Shown here one piece after another: positions 10,396 through 23,000 of a DNA stretch of 64,000 nt; positions within the stretch are counted from its first letter, which is position 1, and each line of letters opens with the position of its first letter. Below the pieces are notes generated by a model, which ran no database searches, was not told where the DNA came from, and saw only the letters and a program-made list of their open reading frames with translations. The stretch covers positions 27,272,318 through 27,336,317 of the forward strand of contig CM065379.1 of NCBI GenBank assembly GCA_033060915.1, read 5' to 3'. This DNA comes from Euryodendron excelsum. Lineage: Eukaryota > Streptophyta > Magnoliopsida > Ericales > Pentaphylacaceae. Position numbers and translations under genes: made by a program.

Positions 10396-10594
10396 AAAGA
10401 TTTTGGAAAGGACAATGCCCCTAAGGGCATTTTGGTTATTTTGCCTCTATTTGGGCCCGATAGGCCCGTGAAGCGATGGAGAGAAGGAATTTGGACCTAG
10501 AGAATTGGTTTCGATTGGAATATGCCCACAATGACTTGAAAATAAGTCTGGACGGAGTGTAGACTGTCGAACGGTCAAAAATGGGGTGCTTACA

Positions 10595-12132
10595 CCCCTT
10601 TTCTACATCAAAACTATAGCTTTTCGAATCTAGGGTTTCTAAAACTCCATCTTTCCAAATTCATCCCAAATCCAATCTCCCCTTTAGGAAGCCAAATCCA
10701 ATCTTCCCTTTAGGAAACTAGATCCTATCCTCCGTTTTTGGAAACAAAATCTAATCCCTTTTTTTAGAAAATAGGACTCTCAATCCTTCCAAACCAAAAT
10801 CTTTCCTAATTCAACTCCTTCCTAATCTAGTACTTTCCTAAACCTTAAGTTTTCTAAACATTAAACTTTTAAATCTTTCTTTAACCTTTAAGCTTTCAAA
10901 CCTTTCCTAATTTCAAGTACTTCTAAAACTCAAACTTCAAATCTTTCTAAATTCTAAACTTTCTAAATTTCAAATCTTTCTAAAGTCAAAACTTTCTAAA
11001 TTTGAAACTTTCTTGAGTTAAATCTTTCTAAATTCTAAACATTCCAATTTCAAATCTTTCCAAAATTCTAAACTTTCCTAAACTTCAAATCTTTCTAAAT
11101 CTAAAACTTTCTAAATTCAAAACTTTCTTAAAATGAAACATTTCCTAATTCAAAACTTTCCTAAAATAAAACTTTCCTAAAACGAAGCTTTCCTAATTCG
11201 AACTGTTCCTAATTTGAATCTTTCCTAATCTTCCAATTCCAACATGTGAGTCGAATCTTTCCTAAACCTCGAGTCCTTCCTAAATCCTCTCTTTCCTAAG
11301 CCTAGGTTTCCTAAAACCAATCTTTTCAAAATTTTCAATCATAGTTCAATCTCTCAATCTTCCAATCCAAATTCTAATTCAATTGCTTTTTCCAATCATA
11401 ACTTCTTTTTTCTATCGAACTCTTGTCCGAACTACAACTGACCTGATTCCTCAAAAAAGGTACGTAGGTAACCCTCATGGGTGCGGTCATAACCTTTTTA
11501 AGCTTCTATTTCCACAACCTTTTTCCAATTTCCAACTCCATATTTCTTTTCAAATCTCTTTCCAAATCTATTTTCCAACTCTCTCTCTTGCAATTGCATA
11601 TCATGCATTATTCTTTTCAAAATTGTTTTCTAAAGTGAATAGAATTGGATATTTGTTACTTGAAGACTCTCATAGGTGAATTTAGGGTAAATAGACATGT
11701 AGGTATCGCAAGGGCGGGGTAGGGTGATGGCTTAGTGCGTCTTCCCTACACGTAACCAACCTCCGAACCTAGGATCATTGTTTTCAAAAACCAAAATTGA
11801 GTTTATTTTCAAAAAAGGGCTTAAATGTTTTCCAAAGTTTGCCAAACAACCTGTTTTCTTAAGAACTCTCTCTTGAGGAAGTATTTTCAAAATCGTTTTC
11901 AAAATCCCTAAGTGTAGTATTCGGATTGTGCTTAGTTTTTAGGTAGCCTAACTCACCTTCATCAAGTCAGGTGGCGACTCCAAACTTTTTCCAAAAGCCC
12001 TTTATTCAAATTAGTTTTCAATTCAAACCTAGTCGCACTCATTCTTCTAGGAGGGTGAGTTCTAATAAAAGAGTACAGTATTTTTCCTGCTTGTGTATGT
12101 ATTCCTCGAGTGCGAAAAATCTGGGCGCGATA
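10595..12132 (+). repeat. Tat LTR fragment P0, opposite orientation
   Basis: The reverse complement matches the TGTCGCGCCC-proximal 1.5 kb of the family LTR: the array of CTTTCCTAAA-type repeats, the conserved R-U5 block (about 11418-11500), then CTCGAGTGCGAAAAATCTGGGCGCGATA at the edge (final C changed to T). It is cut at 10594/10595 by element 1; the rest should lie left of the window. Confidence 0.8.
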
Positions 12133-14323
12133 GTTAGGCTTCATCATATAATCAAGAGGGCTGAATCCACACAGTCTAAAGTTGAACTAGAAGCAAGTCC
12201 CTGACACGGTGACTTTCAACAGTCCTTCCTATGCGTGAATTGGAGAATCCCTTGTTTCAAGCATGCGAGAAAGGAGGGTAGAAGATACAGGGTAAAAAAT
12301 AGGAGAAAACTCAAGTGGGTTAGGAGGAAGAAGAGAGAGGGGGGTAGTTCATAAACATAAAGTGAAAGCTTACCTTATTTTCTTCTTGTTTTGCTTGCTT
12401 TATTTGCTTTACTTTGCTTGGGCTTCGAGAGCTTCAAACTTATAGCACTTGAGTCTTCAATGGAGGCTTTGGAGGCTTGTGTATGAGTGTATGGAGTTTG
12501 TATAAGCTAGGGTTAAAGTGTATGGAGGCTAGGGTTTGAAGAGACTAAAGAGAGCTAGGGTTTGAAGAGATTTCAAACTCTGTATTTCAAAAAGCAAAGT
12601 TTTTGGACCATGTTTGCAGACACTTTTCACGCAGGGAGAGGGTCAGTATTTATAGGCAACTAACTGACCTGGCACCTGTTACAGTGGCACTAGAGTAAAT
12701 TTTCTTAGTGACGCTAGGCCATTTATTGGCTTGGCATCTCTACTAGTGGCGCCAACCATTTAGGAAAGCTTTTAGGGTGGCAAGAAACATATCTTTCGAC
12801 CCTTGATATGCAAGGCAAAAGATTTGAGCTCCTATACTAGTGACTACCATGTAATTTTTAACTTGGCTCCACTATGAGTGACTTTGGAAGGTCTGGGAAT
12901 GTTCTAGGAGGTCAGAAATGATCTGGAAGGCCGAAAATGGGTAGAAACTCTTGAAATAGTATCCTGGGAGTTACGAGCTTGAAACACAATGTCGAAATTG
13001 TTGAAGTGGTCTGTCAAGCCATTTAGGGACAAAACAATCAACTAGACCGGAAAACCACCAAAATGGACTTGGAATGTCCTATGAGAGGACTTGAAGGTTG
13101 GAAACACTATTTAGAATGTTTCAGGGAATTACCGGTTTAATACCTAAAGCCGGTGCGGTTAGAAACGGCGACTGGCTTACTAGGGGCAAAACGGTCATTT
13201 TGCATCGAGCTTACCAGAATGGACTCGAAATGTTCTGAAAATGTGCTAGAAGATTGAGAATACTATTAGAAGCATCTTCGGGAGGTAACTGGCTTGATAC
13301 CAGAGCCGGTGTGGTTCCCGGAGGCATTCGGATGCCTAGGAGCAAAATGGTGATTTTAACCAGATAGTCTCGGAATTGATCCAAAACTGACTAAAAGGCA
13401 CTTGAACATGCCAGATTGTCTTTGGGACGATCTTGGAAGGGTGGACTTACTGCTCTGAGTACTTAGGTACTTTCTCGAGAAGTGTGTCGAAAAAGGCCCA
13501 ATGGGCAATTTAGTCATTTTTCATCGGAGTGGGTTAGCAGGCATTAGTGTTGACCAGGGTTTTAAGTGTTTATATCACTCTGACAGTCTGTGATGAGTTG
13601 GTTTCCAAAGGTATCTCATCCTTTGGTAAACGTGGCATGGCCCAGAGGCAAGTTCGGTCCCGTGACGTAGTGATTTTGTTGGTGATTCCCAATGTTGACC
13701 TGTTTGCAAGTGTTTTCGTCACTCTGACAGTTGCAATGTTTGCAAGTGCTTCTACCACTCTGATAGTATGCGTTCATTCTGAAGACTACCTAATTTTGGA
13801 AAGCTGTTAGGTGGACTTATCGTCTGATGAATTAACTTTCTCAAAAAACATGCTGAATAACGGACATTCTTCATTGGCGGGCTAGTAGACGCCAAAGGTG
13901 AATCGTTCTACCATCTCGAGGATTTGGGTTCCGTCACGGTCGACGGGTTTGAAGGGACTTATCGTTCCAAAGAGTTTTCTCAAAAAAACATGCCGGACTA
14001 GATGGACTTATTGCTTGAGGAATCAACTTTCTCGAAAGGCGCACCCAATTTAATTTGGATTGGAATTAGATTTGAGATTGAATTTGAGATTGAAATAGGG
14101 ACTTACCATCTTTAGAAAGACGTGTCAACTAGAATAGGACCGAGCAATGCCCCAAGGGCATTTAGGTCATTTTACCTTTGTTGGGCCCAGTGGACCTGCG
14201 AAGTGATTGATTGATTGGATTGAGACTGGACGACTGGTTTTGACTTGAATGTGTCTGTGTCAGTTTGATTGTGAGTCCGGTCGGACCGGAGATTGTCGAG
14301 CAGGCAAAAATAGGGTGCTTACA
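12133..14323 (-). repeat. Tat LTR fragment B (U3 and start of R)
   Basis: Starts in the middle of the family LTR, at the conserved segment reading GGCTTCATCATATAATCAAG, and runs to GGTGCTTACA. It has a good TATA box (12647-12654) and U3 modules (AACGGTCA, GGACTTATCG, partly decayed dyads at about 13562, 13710 and 13746). The GGCGCC cluster is mostly decayed to GGCACC and GGCGCC-like remnants. P0 cuts its left end; it lies inside LTR A (junction ACA|ATAGT). Confidence 0.8.
12647..12654 (-). promoter_or_regulatory. TATA box of LTR B
   Basis: TATAAATA on the - strand, at the conserved place after the decayed GGCGCC cluster. Confidence 0.65.
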
Positions 14324-16700
14324 ATAGTCACATTAAATGTAACACTTTCCTAAAACAACCTTAACCATGGAATAGCTAAAGTAACTCTAGGATTATGATT
14401 TTGAAAACAACTTTGAAAAAGAGATTTTGAATGCAAGTTTTGAACGAGAGTTTTGATGTAAGTTTTGGAAAACAACTTTAAAAACGAATTTGAATAGATG
14501 TATGAATATGATATGCACAATACAAAAAGGGTCGTGAACATACAAGGTTAGGCTTCACCACATAATCAAGGGGGCCGAACCCACACCATCAAGGGTCGAA
14601 TTTGAAGAAAGCCCCCTACACGGTGACCTTCAACAATTCTTCCTAGGCATGAATCGGGGTGTCCCTTGCTTCAAGCATGCAAGAAAAAGAGGTAGAAGAT
14701 AGGGGATTAAAATAAAAGAAAACCTAAGTGGGTTAGGAGGAAGAAAAGAGAGGGGGTATTATATAAAAGTAAATCGAAAGCCTACCTTGCTTGCTTTGTT
14801 TGCTTTGCTTTACTTGGACTTTGAGAATCTTACAGTTACAGTACCTTGAGTCTTCAATGGAGGCTTGTGTTTGAGTGTATAGAATGTATAAAGACTAGGG
14901 TTTGAAGAGGCAAGAGAGGGCTAGGGTTTGGAGAGACTTCGAGCTGTGAATTTTGAAAAACAAAATTTTTGGAGTAAGTTTACAAACCTCTTTAGCGTAA
15001 GGGGAGGGTCTGTATTTATAGACACAAAAATAGCTTAGCGCTTGTTGCAATGGCACTAAGGCAAAAAATCTATCGGCGCCACTAGGAGTGGGGCCAAGCC
15101 ATTTTTTGGCTTGGCGTTTCTGCTAGTGGCTGACGCCATTAGCAAGAAACGTATCTTTCGACCCTTGATATGCAAGGCAAAAGATTTGGGCGCCTGTACT
15201 AGTGACTACCATGCAATTTTTAGCTTGGCTCCACTAGGAGTGACTTTGAAAAGTCTGGGATTGATCCGAAAGGTTTCGAGTAACCAAACTCGCCCAGGAA
15301 TGGACGGGAAACCTCGAGAGAGTGTCTTAGTGGTAACTAGCTTGAGAAGTAAGGTCAGAGTGTTTGAAAAGGTCAACCGGCCACCAAGGGCAAAACAGTG
15401 AATTAAATTGGGAAAACACAGGAATGTACTCGGAGCGACCCGTGAGAAGGCTTGAAGGTTAGAAACACTATTAAGAGTGTTCCAAAGGGTTACCGGTTTG
15501 ATACCCAAAGCCAGTATGGTTAGAAAAGAGGACTAGCTTACTAGGGGCAAAACGTTCATTTTGTACCAGGGTTTGCCGGAAGAGACTCGGAATGATCCGG
15601 AAAGGTGTTGGAATGTTGAGAATACTATTAAAAGCATCCTTGGAAAGTTACCAGTGTGATACCTAGAGCCAGTGTGGTTCTCAGAGGCAGTCAGATGCCT
15701 AGGGCCAAAATGGTCATTTTGACCAAATGGTCTCAGAATTGGTCCGGAACCGATTGGAAGGTACTTGAACATGATGGATTGTCTTTGGGACAATCTTGGA
15801 AAGATGGACTTACTGCTCTAAGGACTTAGGTACTTTCTTGAGAAACGTGCCAAAAAAGGCTCAAGGGGTAGTTTGGTCATTTTTCACTAGAGTGGGATAG
15901 CAGGCACTGGTGTTGATTTGGGTTTTGAGTGTTTTCGCCACTCTAGCGGTGTGTGATGAGTTGGTTTTCAGTGGTATCCCGTCCTTTGGTAAACATGTCA
16001 TAGCCAAGAGGCGAGGTCAGTCCCGTAACGTACGGGGTTTGTTGGCAATTCCCAATATCGACTTGTTTACGAGTGTTTTTGCCACTCTGACAGTTGTGAT
16101 ATTTGTGAATATTTTCGTCACTCTGATAGTGTGTGTTCATTCTGGAGACGGCCTGATCTCAGGAAGCTGCTAGATGGACTTATCGTTTGAGAAATTAATT
16201 TTCTCGAACGACGTGCCAGATAACAGACATTCTACAATGGCAGGCTAACAGGTGCCAGAAGTGAACCGTTCTACCATCTCAGGGAATTAGGTTCCGTCTC
16301 GGTCAATAAGTTTGAAGGGACTTACCGTTCTGAGAATTTTTCTTAAAAAACGTAATAGACTGGATGGACTTACCGCCAATGAAGGGACTTACCAATCAAC
16401 TTTCTCGAAAGACGTGCCGAATTGAGTTTGATTGGTCTGGATTGGAATTAAAACTGGAATTGAGGTTGAAATAGGGACTTACCGTCTCTATAAAGACATG
16501 CCAACTAGAATTGGACCGAACAATACCCCAAAGGCATTTTGGTCATTTTGCCTTTATTAGGGCTCGAAGGGCCCGCAAAGCAATTGATTGACTGGATTGA
16601 ATCTAGAAAACTGATTTCGATTTGAATGTGTCAGTGTTGGTTCGAATGTGAATCCGGGCGGACCAGAGATTACCGAGTAGGCAAAAATGGAGTGCTTACA
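14324..16700 (-). repeat. Tat LTR fragment A (U3 and start of R)
   Basis: Resumes in the family LTR at the TAACACTTTCCTAAAACAAC segment and runs through the TATA box (15013-15020) and U3 to AGTGCTTACA at 16700. It has two intact dyads GAGTG-N7-CACTC (15927-15943, 16071-16087) and one degenerate (about 16107). Its right end interrupts an Athila-like gag at 16701, so this LTR inserted into that older element. Confidence 0.8.
15013..15020 (-). promoter_or_regulatory. TATA box of LTR A
   Basis: TATAAATA on the - strand at the family position. Confidence 0.65.
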
Positions 16701-17464
16701 ACATGCCAATTGGCAAAGCCATGATGTGGGCACGAATGTAAAAACTCTTTGAACCTCTCCCAACATTAAAAGAAGGATTCGCCCATCATTGGAGAGAATT
16801 GTGGGATTTGGCATCTAATCGCCTCGGTACTATGTTCAAGGAAGAAATGCTTTAAAAATTCCCCTTGTAGTAAAGCCCAAGAGTGTATGGTCATAGGCCT
16901 CAATGAATTGAATCATGTCTTGGCCTTGTTCTCTAAGGAAAACGGGAAAAGTTTTAAGAGAAAAACCTCCCTTGGACAAGTGTTGTCCATAAACATAAAG
17001 CACGCATCCTCAAATTTCTTGATGAAAGAGTATGGTTGTTTGGATTCCAAACCATGAAATTAGGGTATCAATTGCATCAAGCCCAGCGTGAGGTTTGATG
17101 TGTTCTGTTGGACAGGAAAAATTATACATGAAGTAGGTGTTTGTCTTGCCAAATTCAAATAATCCCGGAGGGTTCTAAGATGGGGAGCAACCATGTCACC
17201 ATGGTTTCTCCCTCTCTCAAAGTCAACACCTACACCTCTATTAGGGTTGGGGTTCATATTGGGATTAGGGTTAAGATTGGGGTTGTTTCTGTTGTTGAGG
17301 TTAGCCATGGGATGCGGGCCTAGGTCAACAACTAAGGGTAGACCTGGGTGAGGATCTCTAACAGGTGAAGGGGTGCGCTCATGATCAATTCTCATAAGAC
17401 GATTGTGGACATCCCTAATGTATGATGACATGCAAATACAATGCACACATAAGAGACAATTCAA
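16701..17464 (-). pseudogene. gag: Athila-like gag, N-terminal part, interrupted
   Basis: The first 134 codons are open (17464-17060): an arginine/proline-rich N-terminus, an N/P-rich stretch (NPNPNMNPNPN), then RTLRDYLNLARQTPTSCI and a QLIP end that match the conserved start of plant gypsy Gag (retrotransposon gag family). After a frameshift near 17060, further Gag motifs are visible down to the junction: a GES motif, then WERFKEFLHSCPHHG (about 16780-16710) with an in-frame stop in between. Tat LTR A cuts it right after that motif. Intact relatives make the capsid precursor; this copy cannot. Confidence 0.75.
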
Positions 17465-17857
17465 GTCTCAAGCAACACAACATACATAATCATTTCTTTC
17501 ACCAATTGTTTATCCTTCTGAACCCTCCAATCTCCATATAAATAAACCACCAATTCAATCAATTCCAATTCCAATCCAACCACACATCCAATCTCTGTAT
17601 GCAAAAACAATACCACCAATAAGCAATTAGCACACGAGTCTATCCATCGATAGCTATCAACTAATTGATCAATTAAGCAATGCAATGCAAAACTTTACAC
17701 TACTCAAACAAACAATCCTAAAATAAAGATGGAGAATAAAGAAATAAAATCTATAGCCTTAGCCAAAGATTCCTCCATCATGGTGAATAAATGGAGATCC
17801 AATCCACCAATCACTCTTCAACTCAAAGTTCGTTAGTGCTTTGCTTCGTGCCTTTGA
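17465..17857 (-). other. Leader of the Athila-like element
   Basis: A/C-rich on the + strand, no gene. Small open frames here have no family resemblance. Confidence 0.55.
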
Positions 17858-17875
17858 TCCCCGACAATGGCTCCA
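17858..17875 (-). promoter_or_regulatory. Primer-binding site, tRNA-Asp-like (degenerate)
   Basis: The + strand reads TCCCCGACAATGGCTCCA against TCCCCGGCAACGGCGCCA for plant tRNA-Asp plus CCA; the three differences are transitions or a CpG loss. It lies five bases from the LTR edge. Confidence 0.65.
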
Positions 17876-17880
17876 AAACC

Positions 17881-19099
17881 TGATTTGCTCTCCAATAATA
17901 GTTATATTTTAAGCTCCTGCAAAAGAACAGGTGTCATGATTGAAGTATAAATCCGATGAGTACCGGAGTCGAATTTTTTAAGGATTGATCTCAATATAAG
18001 AATAGCACTAAGTTTACATTAAACTAACCAAAGTTTGACTAGCAATTGGCAAATAGACTAAAAATGAATCAAAAATCATTTGACTGTGGAAAATTGATTT
18101 GATTAAACTACTTAAAAGTAATTAACAAGCAATTAAACTAACTTTCAAAAATAAGGGAAAAGGGGCTTGGACACAAATACTCCAATTGTCTAAGACTCTA
18201 CAAAATTTCAATAGAGGCATACATATAACTCAAATCAAAGGTCTCTCCATGGACCTTTAATTCAGAAGATTTTGACTATAGAAATTAACAATAAAGTATT
18301 TACAATTAATTGAAGTTCCATAGATTCAATTCATTGATTTGTTCAATTCCTATACCAACCCTAAGATTGTGCATAGAAGTTCCCAAACAAAGCCTTAAAT
18401 CTATTTTTTTCTATCTAATCTAGATTTCTATTGTAATGAATACAAGAAATATAGGATAAAAGCAATGAAGAGCATTATACCCCCATGAAACCTTGAAAAC
18501 CCTTTGCCAATCTTCACATTTGCATCCAAGAAGGAGTTTAACTACTACAACCCATGAAACAGTGCATAAAAATGGAAGAAACTTGCATTGAAATGTAAAT
18601 TTGAGAGTTGGAATACAAGAAAAGCAAAGAAAATACAATGATTCTACTCTCCAATCCTATACAAAGCCTTCTAAAACCCTAAAAACGAGTTGCCTAAACC
18701 CTAAAAAAAATGTTGGAACCCTTTTCAAATTGCCAAAACTACCTTATATAGCTGTGTAGAAAATAAAGGTACCGTCATGTTTGACCTCTCTAAATCTTCC
18801 ATTTTCTATTGAACCTGATTCAAACGGTAATCTTAGCTCTCTAAATCTCTGACGTGCATTTGAACGGCCGTTCAAATGCTGTGACCTTTTGAACAACTTG
18901 ATTGGGCATTCGAATGCCCGTTCGCATGGGGGACTCCTCTATTCAAACGCTTTTCATGAATTTTTCTCATTTTCGATCCTTTTAGCTCTATTTCCTCCAC
19001 AAGGTTCAATAAGGCAATTTAGGAACATTTTTTAACCATCAAAGTAAAATAACTCCTATCTATAGCTAACAATCCACTAATTAGGGGATTGAGATTACA
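17881..19099 (-). repeat. LTR of the Athila-like element (about 1.2 kb)
   Basis: On the - strand it starts TGTAATCTC at 19099 and ends in TCA at 17881 beside the primer site. It contains a TATA-like TATATAAGG (18743-18751). The right boundary is the weakest part of the call, because the junction forms a 9-bp inverted repeat with the neighbouring sequence. Confidence 0.55.
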
Positions 19100-19396
19100 C
19101 TTTTTGAGTGTAATCAACCAGCCAACCAGCTTCAGTTACTAGATCTCATACGTCACCCCACAAACACCCTAGATCTGTCACTCGCCCTAGCCAGTGCATG
19201 TGCCTACTAGCCAGTTCAACTACAAGCCCATCCAGAAGGTATCCAGACTAGTACACTTTGATTTTAACTTATTTTTTGTTGGTTCAGACCAGTTCTAGCA
19301 TATTTCCATTCTTCTAAGTTTATTAATCAGCTTTATTTCTCCTAATTGGACTTCTATAACACTGTATTTGTTTGGTAAGCCCTTGATTCTCACATT
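19100..19396 (+). other. Copia 5' leader, with possible short LTR end and degraded primer site
   Basis: Lies directly before the copia gag. TTTGGTAAGCCCTTGATT at about 19371 looks like the usual copia tRNA-iMet primer-site region (TGGTATCAGAGCCC) with an internal deletion. TGTAATCAACC at 19109 could begin a short copia LTR of about 260 bases. No second LTR is in the window to test it. Confidence 0.4.
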
Positions 19397-20062
19397 ATGG
19401 AGCGTTTTGATGTTGCCTATCCTATTTCTATCAATCTTGAGAGTTCAAATCACATCCACTGGGCTCAAGTCATGCCTAGTATCCTAAAGGGTCGTAAGCT
19501 TTGGCATTATATTACTAGTGGTATCCAGAAACTAGGCAAATTAAGGACTAAACATCCAAAAAATTTATTGAATGACTTGAAGAATGGGACAAAAAAAATC
19601 ATCAAATCATCATTTGGTTTCGTAATACCTCTTCTCCATCCTTCAGTCTTTAGTTTAGTCACTTTGATACAGCCAAAGTCATTTAGGACTTTCTCACCCA
19701 ATGTTATACCACCACTAATCTTGCTAATTAGTATTAACTCTTGATTTCTCCATATGCCATGTTACAGGTCAGTCTATCAACAGCTTTTTATCTCAGATGG
19801 ATGTTATTTGGATTCAGTTGACATCTTCAGAGCTTGTGTGAATTTGTCATAATGATGCAAAAAATTTCACTTATTATTGAGATCAGCAGCTAAGGATGTT
19901 TCTCACGGCTCTTACTAGTATCGTTAAGCCTATACGCGCCTTCCTTCTCCATTATAGTCCTTTTCCCACTTTGGAGCAAGTTATTTCTGAGCTTTTTATG
20001 AAGAGACTCAGTTGCATACTATTAAATTTCAACATGCTAATACTTCTCTTGCCACTCATTAT
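19397..20062 (+). pseudogene. gag: Ty1/copia gag (N-terminal and UBN2-like region), decayed
   Basis: The first open frame contains INLESSNHIHWAQVM and LKGRKLWHYITSGI, the hallmark copia Gag start (ligand-free N-terminal domain, then UBN2-like region). Continuation of the family pattern (WFRNTS, FSHFDTAK, LTQ.Y) is found in another frame from about 19570, so at least one frameshift plus stops are present. The protein stops at 20062 where a Tat solo LTR is inserted; the same reading frame resumes at 38687 after that insertion. Non-functional. Confidence 0.75.
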
Positions 20063-23000
20063 TGTAAGCACCCCATTTTTGTCCGCTCAACAATCTCCAG
20101 CCTAATCGAACTCATATTCAAACTTCACAGAAACATTCAAGCCCAAACCGACTACCCAGATTCCATCTAGTCAATAGACCACTTTGAAGGCCCACCGAGC
20201 CCAATGAAAACAAAATAACCAAAATACCCTTGGGAGATTGCTCAATCCAATTATAATTGTCACGTCTTCTTAAAGACAGTAAATCTGTGTTTCAACCTCA
20301 GTTCTAATTCCAATTCCAGTCAAAATCAGTCAAACTCAATTCGGCACATCTTTTGAGAAAATTGATCCCTCAAACAATAAATTCATCCAATACAATACGT
20401 TTACCAAGAAAGCACAAAACCCCTCAAAACAATAAGTTCCTTCACACCCATTGACTGGGATAGAACCTAAGTCCCCGAGATGGTAGAGCAGTTCACTTCT
20501 AGCGCCTACTAGCCCAATAATATAGAATGTCCGTTATTCGACACGTCAATCGGGAAAGTACCAAAGGCCCCAAGGGGATAAGACCATCCAATAACTTTTC
20601 GAGATCAAGCGTACTCTAGAATGAACGCACACCAACAGAGCAACAGAAGCGCTCACAAACATCATAACTATCATAGTGATGAAAACACTTGCAAATTGGT
20701 CGACATAAAAATGCCAACAAACCCATTATGTCAGGGCACCAAACATACCTCTTGGCCGTGGCACGGTTACCGGAGGACGGAATACCTTTGGAAACTAACT
20801 CATCACACACCGTCAGAGTGATGGAAACACTCAAAATCCATATCAATACTAGTGTCTACTAGCCCATTCTGGTGAAAAGTGACCAAAATGCCCCGGTGAT
20901 ATTGGTACGCTTCTCGAGAAAGTACCTAAGACCTCGGAGCTGTAAGTCCACCCTTCCAAGATTGTCTCAAAGATAATCTAGAACATTCTAGTGCCTTCCA
21001 GTCAATTTCGGATCAATTCTGAGAGTATTCGGTCAAAATGATCATTTTGCCCTTAGGCATCTAATCGCCTCTAGGAACCATACCGATTCTGGGTATCAAA
21101 CCAGTTACCTTTCTGGGATACTTATAACAGTATTCCAAACCTTCTGGTACCTTTTTAGACCATTCTAAGTCTATTCCAGTAAATCCAGTACGAAATGACC
21201 TTTTTACCCTTGGTTGACTGATCGCCTTTTCCAACCACACCGACTCTAGGTATCAAACTGGCAATCCCTTAAAACATCCAACCTTCAAGTCTTCTCATGG
21301 TCAAACCCCAGATTGGTCTTGGTGTTCCCTGAATCAAATGATCATTTTGCCCCTGGTAGGCCGGTCACCCTTTTTAACTACTCCTACTCTAGTTATCAAG
21401 CCGGTTAACTTTGGGGCACTCTTTTAGGGGTGGGTTCCTGTCCATTCCCATCTGACTCTGGCTTTGGAACCTTCCAAATCATTCCCAAACTTTTCGAAGT
21501 GACTCGTAGTGAAGCCAAACCAAAAATTGTATGGTAGTCACTAGGACAGGTGTCCAAATCTTCTGTCTAGCGTCCTAAGATTCAACGATCTGTTTTTTGC
21601 CAACCTTAACAACTTTCTTCAGATTCTGGTGGTGCCAAGCCAAAAATTGAATTGGCACCATTACAACAGGCACCAAATTCAATTTTGGTTGCCTACAAAT
21701 ATATACCACCCCCTGCGTATTCTGGATTTGAAAAATCGCTCTAGAAACACTGCCTCTCTAGAAACAGACTGTGAGTTACTCCAAAAACCCTAATTCTCTC
21801 AAGGCTCTCTCAAGCTCTAGCCTCCTACACTCAAACCCTAATCTATACACTTCAAACCCTAGCCTCCAAACTCCATTGAAAGCCACTTTCAGCCCCTTCA
21901 AAGCTCTTGAAGGTCTCTCAAGTTCAAGCAAGTCCTCCATTGAAATATTAAACCTCATAAGAAGACAAGGTTGGATTCTATTTACTTTTATGTAATCCCC
22001 CTGTCTCTCTCCTACGTTCTAGTCCACTTGGACTATTCTCTATTTTAATACACATCTCCTATACCTCTTCTTGCATGCTTAAAATAAGGGACTTTCCGGT
22101 TCATGCCTCGGAAGGCTTTAGAGGAGGTCACTGTGTCGGGGACTTTCTTCAAGTTCAATCTAAGACAATATGGGTTCGACCCCCTTGGTTATGTGGTGAA
22201 ACCAAACCTTGTATATTCATATCCCTATTAGATGGTGGTTGTTGTGTTCATACATCGCATTTAATATCACATTCAAAAGCTTCCTTCAAAACTTGCATCC
22301 ACAAAAAAATGTTGTTTTGAAACTTGTTTTCAAAACAATAACCCTAAGATGATTTTAGCCATTCCATGATTAGGGTTGTTTTAGAAAACTGTTACATTCA
22401 ATGAAACTATCAAAGTACATATTAGGGTTTCAAACCCTAGTTATTTTCAAAATCATAACCCTAGAATGGTTTTAGTCTTCTCATGAGAAGCTTTTGAAAG
22501 TCTATATTCAAATCTTTCTAAACTAATTTTGCAAATCCACTTCCTAAAAATATTCTTCTCAAAGATTTAGGTTTCAAAAACTTTGAGTCTTGAAGTCCAA
22601 GTCAAAACCGTAGAGTCCATATTTAGGAAACCTTAGGTTTCTCACATAAAATCATAGCTTTCTATTTGCATCAAATCATAGATTTTCAAAATCATTTTCT
22701 ACATGAAATTCTAGATTTCCTAATTCAAAGGTCACATAAAATGATAGATTTTTAAAACTAAAACTTTTCAATTTCAAGTCAAATCAAATCCTGCCCAAAT
22801 AGGAAACCAAATCAAATATCCTATCTCTAGAAATAAAATCTAATCTTCTATTTTAGGAAATAGAAATCAAATCTTTCTTAATTTTAATATTTTTCTAATG
22901 TCAATCTTTCCAAATTTCCAAACCTTCTGTTTGCAAACTTTCTAAAAAACAAAACTTTCCTTTTTCAATTGAAACCCAATTTTTCCAATTTAAATGCACT

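Larger units (their letters stand above)
1..10594 (-). mobile_element. Tat/Ogre-type gypsy element 1, partial (5' LTR and internal region)
   Basis: Read on the - strand the order is LTR (10594 to 5238), tRNA-Arg primer site (5235 to 5218), leader, decayed gag, non-coding spacer, and the 3' end of an antisense gene at the window edge. The other LTR lies beyond position 1. The long LTR, the tRNA-Arg primer site and an extra antisense gene are features of the Tat/Ogre branch of Ty3/gypsy (established knowledge). No pol domain is present between gag and the antisense gene. Element 1 sits inside an oppositely oriented Tat LTR that resumes at 10595; the expected target duplication partner is outside the window. 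Confidence 0.85.
5238..10594 (-). repeat. LTR of Tat element 1 (5357 bp)
   Basis: Begins TGTCGCGCCC and ends GGTGCTTACA on the + strand. On the - strand it holds U3 (10594 to about 8940), a weakened TATA box (8933-8940), then a very long R-U5 that is mostly a degenerate A/G-rich minisatellite on the + strand. It is about 1.1 kb longer than the element 2 LTR, because of the U3 repeats at 9886-10395 and a longer minisatellite. Open frames within it are shadows of repeats. Confidence 0.88.
16701..19099 (-). mobile_element. Athila-like gypsy element, partial (5' LTR, primer site, gag start)
   Basis: On the - strand: LTR (19099-17881), tRNA-Asp-like primer site (17875-17858), leader, then gag from 17464, cut at 16701 by Tat LTR A. 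The rest of the element should continue left of the nested Tat insertions, outside the window. The tRNA-Asp primer and Gag type fit the Athila branch or a close relative. Confidence 0.7.
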
